From the NCBI GenBank assembly GCA_002633005.1, contig NMRA01000096.1:761691-825690 (forward strand): a stretch of DNA of 64,000 nucleotides. The letters run 5' to 3'. The position numbers and the translations under genes are program-made. Of this stretch, positions 21,701-33,700 are shown in pieces. Within the stretch, counting starts at the first letter, position 1. The number at the start of each line of letters is the position of its first letter. The notes under the pieces are model-generated. The model had not been told where the DNA came from and did no database searches. It saw only the letters and a list, made by a program, of their open reading frames with translations. The DNA is from Phoronis australis. Lineage: Eukaryota > Phoronida > Phoronidae.

Positions 21701-24700
21701 ATACAAACAAACACTGACAACTTCCTACATATTGCATTTTGTTAATATAATCTCCGAGTCTTTCATGCAAACAGATAAATTTACGGACTATAGGGGACAG
21801 TTGTCAACTTACCTGTGAATATACTGTTCGACTTGTCCTGGTCAACAGACACTGCGAGTGTGGCGACGGAGGGGAAGACAGACAACGTCACCAGGAAGAT
21901 AAACAGAACACTAAAACCTAACACCCATACCTGAAACGAGAACACACTTCCACTGTTTTATAACACCATTCTGCAACATGCCAAACACTAAAGGAACACA
22001 ATAGGTCTTACGGCCAAAAAACACATTTTCAGGATATCCATTGGACAGGGTGAATATCTTGAAATTATTAGCTTTGACCAGAGCTATTGTGTTGTTGTAA
22101 CTTTATTACAAATCCCCACTGCTGGTTGTTTGCTGCCAGCCACTCACTGAAATTGAAGTTCATAAATATATCACTCACTTAAAATACTCTATTTATTGTG
22201 TGTACAAGCATCAGACGGCAGCCTCTGAGGTCATGAGTTCAAATCCATTGTGAAGTTGTTCAAGANTCATTTCACAGCCATTAGCTCTGCATAGCCTACT
22301 TATGTGGTGCGTTCATCATTTCACAGCCATTAGCTCTGCATAGCCTACTTATGTGGTGCGTTCATCATTTCACAGCCATTAGCTCTGCATAGCCTACTTA
22401 TGTGGTGCGTTCATCATTTCACAGCCATTAGCTCTGCATAGCCTACTTATGTGGTGCGTTCATCATTTCACAGCCATTAGCTCTGCATAGCCTACTTATG
22501 TGGTGCGTTCATCATTTCACAGCCATTAGCTCTGCATAGCCTACTTATGTGGTGCGTTCATCATTTCACAGCCATTAGCTCTGCATAGCCTACTTATGTG
22601 GTGCGTTCATCATTTCACAGCCATTAGCTCTGCATAGCCTACTTATGTGGTGCGTTCATCATTTCACAGCCATTAGCTCTGCATAGCCTACTTATGTGGT
22701 GCGTTCATCATTTCACAGCCATTAGCTCTGCATAGCCTACTTATGTGGTGCGTTCATCATTTCACAGCCATTAGCTCTGCATAGCCTACTTATGTGTTGC
22801 GTTCATCATTTCACAGCCATTAGCTCTGCATAGCCTACTTATGTGGGGCGTTCATCATTTCACAGCCATTAGCTCTACATACTTTACTTAATGGTGCGTT
22901 CATCGTTTCACAGCCATTAGCTCTGCATAGCCTACTTATGTGGTGCGTTCATTATTTCACAGCCATTAGCTTTGCATACTCTACTTACTGTGGTGCGTTC
23001 ATCATGCACAGCCATTAGATTTCCATACTCTACTTAATGGTACGTTCATTATTTCACAGCCATTAGCTTGGCATACTCTACTTACTGTGGTGCATTCATC
23101 ATGCACAGCGTGCCAAAGTAACCATTGGTAAAAGCGAGAAGTGTGGTGAAGATGACAAAGTACCAATCACTGTTGAATACAACAGGAAGGTAATGACGAG
23201 GCTGAATGTTGCACATCATGATGAGAGGGATGAAGCCAACACGGAGTATACTGAAAAGTGGCAGGAGGCGAGAAGGCTGGAAAAGACAGATGAAAATAGT
23301 GCAAGTATAGGCCCATCAATGAAACCATCTGGGTATTAAGTAATTTGGGGGATTTCATCTACGGTACTGCTCACATATTTCAAATGTGGGACAGTTGTCG
23401 GCAGCCCGGTGATGTCACAGATAACTTGGTAACATGTTAACAATATGTGTCAGAGAACAACAACATGTCATTTGAGAGAACCAGAATTGAAACCATAGGT
23501 CCACAGCGACATGTTTTTTGATGTGAGTACAGCTAAAAAAAACATCGTACAAATTTAGAAATTAGAGAGTGAAAATGAGTCTCAAAATGCATCACATAAA
23601 TAATACAAAAGCAAACCTTTTTTTTCGTAAAAAAATTCTAAATCACATGCCATCTGGTCATGCTTCAAGTTAAGTGCCCGCATAAATAACCGCACAAAAT
23701 GACAACAGCCCTAATGTATTCAACTGACTTGAATATTTTTTGCATGCAAATTCTCCATTCAATTTTAACATTAATTATGAATGGTAAACACTACACCCAA
23801 CAGAACCACTCACGAGTTGCAGAAATCCAGCTGCAGTACGGCCACATAAATCTCCAACGTTGAAGAGCAGGAAACAGGTCAAAGGAATGAATAAGTCACC
23901 TGAAAAAATCCATGCACAGAACCGGTTTTATCCACTGAATAAGGGGTACCAAACTGGTTCTCAAAATGTGGGCACGTTATATCTGACCACCAAGAATGAT
24001 ATTTGACTGCTTCCTATAAGCAGCTACATGTCTAAACCTACCTTCCATAAAAATGACTTGTTATTTAAAGACCTGACAATAAGGTTATAAAACTGGTCTT
24101 AATAATACAGTCCTTACTCAAATTAGAGGTGATAGTGCTGTGAAGAATTGAGACTTTCTGATTGGTGGAGATCATGCTCGACAGGTTGACTAGTCACCGT
24201 GGACTATGTCCCCAAGTACTACTCCCGGGGTTCACAAGGTGCTCGCAGGTGTTCACCAAAAATTTCTGCGAGACCCTTTATTGTGGGTGCCACGTCTGCT
24301 AATACCCAACCCCTTTTAAGGGATAGACTTTTCTGTAGAAAGAAGGCAAGTGAGTCTTTTGCGGGGCTGAGGCCAATGCAGAGGGCCTTTTGCATGCACG
24401 AAATGAAATTTAGGGGCCTATTGGACCCCGCGCGGGTCCCGCAAAACTTGCTTAAAAAGTACCGCTTACCTACAATTTTTGGTACATGTCTGCAGGCACC
24501 TTGTCAATACGAGTGACTCCCCGGGTACTACTGAATTATTTGTTTTTCCCGAGTCCAGAGATCATCCTCCATCCAATAAAGATCAACTTGACACTAAATT
24601 TATAGCAGTAAGTGGTCTATAAAATGTTTGTGTGATGGCCTAAGGCGGCTCTTAGCCACGTTATGAATTTGTAGTTTTTGTATTGGCCTGAGATATTCCG

Positions 24701-27700
24701 TCTCACACTTTGCACTACTACGTGATTAAGTGGTCATAAATGCATTATCTTTATCAACAAATTTCATCAAACAATGAGCTGTTTTAGATACATTATGTCA
24801 ATAAGAAGCTGCTAAGTAGATAAAAGTCCTTGTTTTTGGGTGACTGATGAAGGAGTGTAGACAACCACTGACATTAAGCTGTTTGGTGATCAATGACATT
24901 GAAAATTTGTTTGTTTTCATTTTCTTCTTCTTGGGAAATGAATATATTGTAATGTGATATCTACAATCAGCAAATTTATGTTCAATTGTGGTCAGTTTCA
25001 CTTTAGAGTTATATCAAGCGCTACATCGCTACATTGATGGGTCATAAAATTATTGACCAACTTCAAAGTAAGATAAAATAACATTGGTTCACTTTATCCA
25101 GCCAAAAATAACACTCCTGAGTTCCATTATGAAGATAGTATTAACAAACCACCACACAAGAAGTGCTAACTTGCATCATTTCATGACTTGTTTTTTGTGA
25201 CTGCTGCAAAGATATGAAATCAAAATATTCGACACTTGCTATTGAGAGAAATGGGATGTCCTGAGGCAACAGTCAACAGTGCTCAATATACCTTTTTGTT
25301 GCTGATTTTTATTCTGTCATGAATTCCATTTGTAACCTGTTTCAACATCCTCTAGAATTGTTAACCATTTTTAGAGATCTTGGAGACTAGACCACAGAGT
25401 TCAAGCTTTAAATTATTCATTTTACCTATAATATTTGAAAGAAGACTAACCTTATCAGTTTAAGATCAAGCTTCCCATCACATTCCTCCAAACAAACCAA
25501 ATTAACATACACACAGAATCTGATACAAACAAACACTGGCAACTTCCTAAATATTGCATTTTGTTAATACAATCTCCGAGTCTTTCATGCAGACAGATAA
25601 ATTTACAGACTATAGGGGACAGTTGTCAACTTACCTGTGAATATACTGTTCGAGTTGTCCTGGTCAACAGACACTGCGAGTGTGGCGACGGAGGGGAAGA
25701 CAGACAACGTCACCAGGAAGATAAACAGAACACTAAAACCTAACACCCATACCTGAAACGAGAACACACTTCCACTGTTTTGTAACACCATTCTGCAACA
25801 TGCCAAACACTAAAGGAACATAGTAGGTTTTACGGCCAAAAAACACATTTTCAGGATATCCATTGGACAGGGTGGATATCTTGAAGTTATTAGCTTTGAC
25901 CAGAGCTATTGTGTTGTTATCACTTTATTACAAATCCTCATTGCTGGTTGTTGGCTGCCAGCCACTCACTGAAATTGAGGCTCATAAATATATCACTCAC
26001 TTAAAATACTCTATTTACAGCATCAGACGGTGACCTCTGAGGTCATGAGTTCAAATCCATTGTGAAGTTGTTCAAGAAACACCTTTTTCAATGACTGATT
26101 TTGTCTGACACTTTAAACCAACTAGCATGATGACAATCATGAGACATGGTTCTTTTCAATGGCCAGTGAAACAGGATTGGGTACGTAGTGTTCTGTCATC
26201 TGCTAATGTAAAAATTGTAGCTATTTCCCATAGAATTTACTATTAACTAGTTCAAGAACAAGAAATTACCCAGCTTGCAAATCGGAGTATTTGACAGTGA
26301 CTGGGTAACTCCTCAAAAGGTGTAACTGGAAAAGAAAAAATCTCCCAAGGGACTTCGACGATTTTAAAAATGATTTAGTAATGAACTGCTTCTTATGAAG
26401 TTTTGAATATGAAGACCTTTTTCGACAAAAGATTGCTTGAAAGCAACTTCACAATGAAAAGGTTACAAACATTGCATTAGTCAACCACCACAGCATTATA
26501 TCTGACCTCTTTGAAGACCACCAGCAGTGATGGTCCCATTCTTGTTGTCACGGTGATGCTTCCATCTTCTTCCAGACTGTCCAGGCTTTTGGCTAAGTAA
26601 ACAGAGACAACAAATGCTGAGATTATTTTGTTATTCCTCTCAAGCAAGCTATTACGGCAAGGTTTGTAAGCAATTTTCAAATTACTTTACTGATAAATGA
26701 TGAGGGGGCATACATTTCAAATAGAACTCAGAGAAAAGAATTTTGTATTTACAACATGTAAACTGGCGATTATAAATGATGAGATGAGCAGGCAAAAATT
26801 AAATTAGGACTTGCACATTTAAGCTACTTAATCATAATGGAAGAAACACCCGCAGTACCACCGAACACCAGTTGAATAACTTTAAAGAGCTTCGTACATT
26901 TGGTAAATTCGTGCATTCCAACAACTTATTCTTTTCTTCAAGAAAAAATATTCAGACATTGACACATCCTCACATGAGACACGCTGATGGGCAAAGGTCA
27001 ATATTGATAAATATAAACTAGAAGGTCACAGCAACATAGCAAAAAGGACACACATACTCATAGTGATATGACCTTGCATGTCCCACAAAATAGAGACTAG
27101 CCCATGTGACGTACAAAAAGGGGATTAGTCTCATCCCAAAACTTTGACAACAGCAAAATGTACAAGTGAATGAAAACTAATTTTTCATTATACAGTAAAC
27201 ACTGTTAGCAGCTCTGTCTCAAAGACCTTATTCTTTTCTGCATTCCAAAACAAACAATAACTTGAATGACTTTTTAGCAGATAACTCTTTAAATCAGAGA
27301 CTACAAATAGCCCACTTTTTCAGTGGAATGTTTCCACGTCAGTTTTGGCACAATTTATCACTTTCAGGGGTCCTGAATTTTGAGAACCAGTTTCGCTTGA
27401 ATATTACTCAGTGGAGAAACTGGTTCTCAAAATACAAGACCCCTGTAAGTGACTATTTCTGCAGCTTCAATATTCAACTTCCTGCTGTCCCATCAAATGC
27501 ATGACCATTACCAAAAGCAGGCACACGCCTACACTTTCTTACTTCACCATCAAAAAACTGTAATTTGGGATTAAGCCAATTATATTCAGAATACACACAA
27601 ATAAGCAGTCAATTTTGCTTTCTTGTGGGAAATGGGACGTTAAAACATGTCGATATAATAAGGTCATCTTATATATTATTAATGTTAGAAATATGGGTCT

Positions 27701-30700
27701 TGAGTAAATTCATTCTTACCAAGTTTGACCTTGGTCAAGTTGTCATCTAGAACAAATAGAAATCTCTTTGCTGCTCTCTAGTATCAAACAGAAGTTGTAC
27801 TAACATTAAGAATCCAACACAAATAGGACATCCTACACCATGAAACATACACATGAGGATTGGTGTATCAAAAATACATCTCCGACTATCAGGCATTCCA
27901 GTGATAAATAGACCAAGAGGTTATACGTTAATTATAAAATGAAGTAAATTTATTAATAAATAAGTCAGTTGTAAAACCTTTTTGGTTGAATGATTTATAC
28001 ATCATGTTCATGCTGTTACCTAATTCACTGGTCTGAATGAGGTTTAAGGGACCCTAACAAGAGTGTAGCTTTTATGCAGTTGATTGTAAGCAGTCAAAGC
28101 TTGAAGCGCCACCTTTGGGTCTATTTATCACTTCTCCTATTCACACACTTACCATGAAGATCTATGTGATGTTTTGCAAACTCCGTCTTTTTCAGGAACA
28201 AATAGGCTATCAGTGCAATGACAAGGACCAGCGTGGCTGACAGGAAGTAAGCAAGGGCGCTCATGGTGACGCTGGTTCCCACCACGATGGTGATGATGCT
28301 AGCTACAGCAGCAAATGTACCACCCATACCCTGATGGAGAGAGGGTGAGATTAGCGTGGGATAGTGGAGGGAAACGACCAGTTTGAATACTAAACATCTT
28401 GAAAGACGGTATAAAGTACAATCTCATCAATTTCAGACAAAAAAAGTTGTCAGAATTGCTTCTTTCAATTTCCAATCCTTTCAAACATTGTTTTTTCAAA
28501 ATATTGTATGGTGGTATGGTAGCTATAGTACAGAGCTTGGAACGTGGAAAAAATAATTGTCACCTAAAAACTATCAAAAATTATGTAAAACTCATTGTAG
28601 AAGTTTAAAAACAAAACTTTTACTTCAATAAAACTGTATTGGCAGCAAGATGACATATACTGAGCTAGTAAGCCCATGTGGCAGGGATATTCACATCTGT
28701 CATGTATTACTTTCAATTAGTTGCTGTCTATGCTTGTGAATCCATGTCACTAACAATAATAAATAAACAAATAAATAAATTTGTTGCACTTGTCCTGAAT
28801 TGGTGAAAGACTTACTGCAAATCACTGCACGGCAGAATCACCAATTTACAACTGACACTTAAAGAACAATATCTAATGATAGAGCGTTAAGTAATGCCAA
28901 GAACCAATCAACTACTCTGTCGCATAACTCAACTTTTGCTTGAAAACCAAGTGAACCAAGATAAATACTATGTACAAACAGTTCTTGTTAATCTACTAAT
29001 TATTTTTTTCTGCAATCAAAGATTAAGAAGCAAAATGCATCAAGCGAAAGATGTAAGAAACCCCAACCAAGAAAATTACATCACTGCAAAAATACTGCAA
29101 CAAGATATGACACAGACACTAATATCCAAAGTAATGTTGTGACTTTATTGTGTTTCGGATGTTTCTCAAAACCTTGAAAGTATTAAAAACAAGAGTTCAT
29201 TGATTTTGTGCTAGTAAAGGGTCCCAATAAACGGTGATGTTAATCCCAGTTTACATTATTGCCACTAGTCATTTGTGTAGCAGCAACACAGAAACACTGC
29301 TACAAAGTTACTGTGTTATTCTTTAATATGCAACTTCTCATCTGGCACGATACAATAGATAGAAAAGTACGAAATTGAACAGATCGAGTGTCACTAAACA
29401 CAAAATCGTTTTGTCAGGATCTCTCACTCTTCACAGTTAGACCTAATGTGCCTCTAAATCACAATGACAGAGATGCACTACAACTTGAAATGCAACTAAA
29501 TTGCGTGGCCTACAATGGACAAAACAACTTCTGTTTTACCTGCCCACCCATGAGAGCCTGAGTGTAACGGCCGGGAAAGAGGCCCGCTAAACCAAACATT
29601 CCACCTTGTAACATGGCCGAGGCAGCTGTGACGAGAAAATGGGAGAGGCACAAGACTCAGATGTGCACGCGTGTGGTAAAAAATCTAAACAACTATGTCA
29701 CTGAAGACTTTTACCAACCCTCACCAGTTGAAAATTCTCTGAAGTTTGCTAAAAAGCAAAAGTTATTGCCTTGGTGATGAAATTGCAAAAGAAAATGGAT
29801 GGGACAGGGTTCAACACAACCAGTAGAGCAATCACAGGGGGGTGGTTTCAAAGATTTATTAAAGTGATCTATAATTGTGATTAACCTCCACGCATGCAAA
29901 TCTGAATGAAATGCCTCTTAAACAGGCAGCTGCCGAAAAGAACACATGAAAATAGGGAAAGCTCAATTCAAATGAACACCTTATTAACAGCATATTGATA
30001 GATATCAAAAGGTCATTACGCTGAAAAGATGCACTTCAAGTGATACAGGGAAGTTGTCAACATCAAACTTAAATGAACATGAAGTCAGTTGTGTTTCGTT
30101 TCGGCAGTCCACCATGATTGGACAATACAGATAATGCTTAAGTGCTGTTTCATGCAACCAGCCATGCAAAGCTACCGACATCAGAGCACAGATTAATATC
30201 CATGGGGTTGGATTTGTGGATTATGCAGTAATATTATAATGCTAATCTGATAACTATTGCAACTGTTTGAAACAGAAAATGGATTACACATGGGATAAAA
30301 ATAGTGATGGCATTTATTTTAAAACCGGACATGTCATCACATAGTAGATGCAAAGAGCACCAGCCAATCGTACGCAAGAATTTGGAGTGATATGCCAGAA
30401 CCACTGAGCCATCAACTTGAACAACAGAACCAGAATAATGAATCACAACGTACCGCATTATACAGAGAAACAACAAATCATATAATAATATTATACGAAC
30501 TGGAAAATTGTTGTAACAAAAATTAGATGCGAGATCATCAAATGCAGCTCATGACAGAATGCAGTTCTCCCTTTATATGATGTTGTGGTTCAGGCGTATG
30601 ATTCGATGGTTCAAGTGATTTAGGCATGATGCAAAATTTGTGAGTGTGATTGTCTTTTTCATGGTAATGAAATTACTTGTCAAAAACCTAAAGTTTCAAA

Positions 30701-33700
30701 ATAGATTGTTTTTGTTTTCATAACATGAAAATATTTACAAGTTCGCAATTTGAATTATTAATTGTCTCCTGGGAATGAATAAAGACGATTTCTTTTTTAT
30801 TTTGGAACATCAAATTTGAATATTGAAAAAATTACAATTACAAGAAAAATCGAAACTGTTGACCCAATCACCCATTTGAGTGAGCAATTTAGCATTAGTG
30901 TAACTGACAAAGGCAGGCAACCACAGATCCATTAAATTTCAAAAGAATAAAAGCCAACATTTAAAAGATCCCGCAGAAAGCTTTGTTCCGTCTGCTCCCC
31001 TTGGGGCAGCCATCTTACCTGACCCGACATTAGGGCTTGCACGTATTTACTGGGAAACATGCAGGCCAAACCAACAGAAGCACCAGTCAAGATGGCTGAA
31101 CAGGCTGTCGCAATGAAGATAAAGTTTCATAAACAAAACACAAGTCATCATAGCTCAATGGAGTTGGATGCTAAATATTTAGACATTTAAAGTTGTACTT
31201 AATAAAAATCAGTTGTACATAATATTTGCATTTAAAATATCTTCAAAATATCCTTTTCTTAATTTATGTGTATACTTACCATTAATAATGACTACTGTAA
31301 CTATGGTGAATGCAAAGAAAGTAATCTGCCCTACAAATAGATAAAAACAAAATCTGTAACAATAATTAGAACATCCATTACCTGACGTGATGTGTGACAG
31401 TTAACAAGCGAATGGGAATTAATGTATTGAATGCTAATAAATTTCTCACATTTTTGCATTTTTTATCATGAGATCTTAACAACCTTGCTCGTGTTTGTGT
31501 TAATGAAACATGACATTTAGTAACTAGTGAAGCCATCACAAGACACACAATTTGTCACATGAGTTTCTTGCCAACTGACTATTTACAGGTAAATGGAAAT
31601 AAAATCTAATAGCCAAGAATGACATTCAGTGTGAAAAATCACAAGACACTAATTGTACCCCATGATCAAGTGCTTAAAAAATCAATAAGGTAACTGAGTA
31701 CTATGAAGACAACATCTCAGCAGGTGACATTGTTTTTATGAGAAGGGCGGGGAATAACAAGTAAGAATAGCATATTTTGTTTACACAAAATCAGAACGGG
31801 GAGACAATCATAAATCACAAAGGGGAGACAACTGAGTTTGTTTCATAAAAAGTAACTTAACAATTAATTAATTAAGAAATTTGATCTTAAAATTATTTCT
31901 GAAAAATAATCAAGTCTCACTTGGGCGAAAATACAGTCTTTGAGAACATACACATGATTGCTACCAAGATAATTTCTATGAATTACTTCTTGACTGTGAT
32001 GTGATCATAATTACTTAGCTAAATCTTTATTCAGCAATTTTCTGTCTTAAGTCATCAGTCACATTCATGAAACAGACCCTTGAATTAGTCACATGACCCT
32101 TTGATGGAACTTAAGGCCTTTTCCCATTCAGTCAATTCCCCTACTATCGAAGCTTCCATGATAACCAGTGGTTAACTGCAAAGTTAAGCTTTACTGTTTC
32201 CTTCAGTGGAGTTATTGCAAGGTATATGAGTATCAGATGATCTGAACAAAGGCAATATGAAAGTATGGTGGGAACTCATTTTGCGTACGTTCAGTGAGTT
32301 TTTTGGGAATCCAACAAATAAACAAATCAACAGAAACCGAACAATTGTGCTGCCAAAATGATATTATCAGAACAAAATATTAACAAATATCAACCAGTCA
32401 CTGCCCTCTGTTGGCAAACGCAATGGCCCCTGCTGATAACTTTGATGGCATCGAAATTAAGTGTTCCCACTGTAGCAAAGTGTCAACACGTCACAGTTAA
32501 ATCCACCTCTTTACTCTGCAGTAAACTCGTGCTGTTACCTTCGATCCTAAGTGTTAAATTTTAAATTAAGTGTTTCCCATTGACCAAAAACTTTGCCAAC
32601 GCCAAAGCTTAGGAGCCAGTGGAAAAGGCGTTTGGGATAGCTACGGAGCTGACACAATGTCCACTTACAGGGGTCAGTGTTGACCAATACCAGAGTGACT
32701 GTGCCAGCAAACATAAGCAACATAATGATGAAAGAGGCCACTAGACGAACCTTGATGGGGATCCTGCAATAGAAGACGAATCCAGTAACATGGTGTCACC
32801 CAGGTGAATCCATGACTTATCAGGGGATGTTCAGTGACGAAATTCCCGTTTTGCGGAACATTCAGGATAAGGACAGAAGTTGACAGAACCGTGATTAATG
32901 TGATCGGGAAGTGAAGTTTAGTTCCCTGATTAAGAAATTCATGCCTAAAGAAAAGCATTTAAATGTGCGATCTGTAAAACACAAGGCTAATAATACGTTG
33001 AACCCTTCAGTGCTAACCGTTTTCAAAAATCTGTAGCAAACAGTCTTGTTTTCTGGAACTGACTTCATATGTTTCACAACATATAAATCCTCACATCCAT
33101 GCTGTTTACATAAACTGACCAACCAAACCTTAATTGTGACTGGTTAACGGTATCACTACATGGGGGCTTTAAGGATCACTCTGAAGACGAGAAATACCCA
33201 CGACAGCAAAGACCCGTTAATCCAGGATACAATTAAAGGTGGAAAGCAGAATGCGACTTTTTGTCAATCACTTCATTGTTAGCTGCAGAAAACATTTGAA
33301 AAATTTTCGAGCATTTACAGTGACTCATTTAGTCATTGAAAAACGACACTTTGCACAGAAACTTTGGTGAGAAATTAAAGACCTTTTATCTTCTATTCTA
33401 GACCAGAACAGGCAATACTTTCACTTACCATTTCGTAGCTAGTGTGTTGAACACATTGAACAAAATGTTAGGAATCATGGCTGCTATTGAGAAGTAGGTC
33501 TCAAATGTATTCTGGAGTTCTGTTCTGTGGGCTGGCTTGTTGTAAATGGCTGGGTCGTTGATGCTCACATTTCTGAACTTGAAGCGAAAGTACTAAAAGA
33601 GAGTTGAAGAAACATTTAATTGGCCGCCTGACAACGCCACCTATCATTTATGAAGCAAATCTCAATCAATTTGTACTTTTAAGAACTCACTTGGAACTTG

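Larger units (their letters stand above)
17447..22265. repeat. Unmerged overlap 2, copy B (with SLC29 exons 10-12)
   Basis: It corresponds to 22267-26077. Its right end, GAAGTTGTTCAAGA, is directly followed by a single N and matches the end of copy A at 26077. Copy B carries a 1.4 kb transposon that copy A lacks and a shorter minisatellite. Confidence 0.88.
22267..26077. repeat. Unmerged overlap 2, copy A (with SLC29 exons 10-12)
   Basis: It starts inside the minisatellite and ends at GAAGTTGTTCAAGA, after which unique intron 9 sequence continues. Confidence 0.88.

Noticed and set aside
17447-23085. CRISPR array
   Set aside because: The 49-bp units are contiguous with no unique spacers, and the genome is animal.
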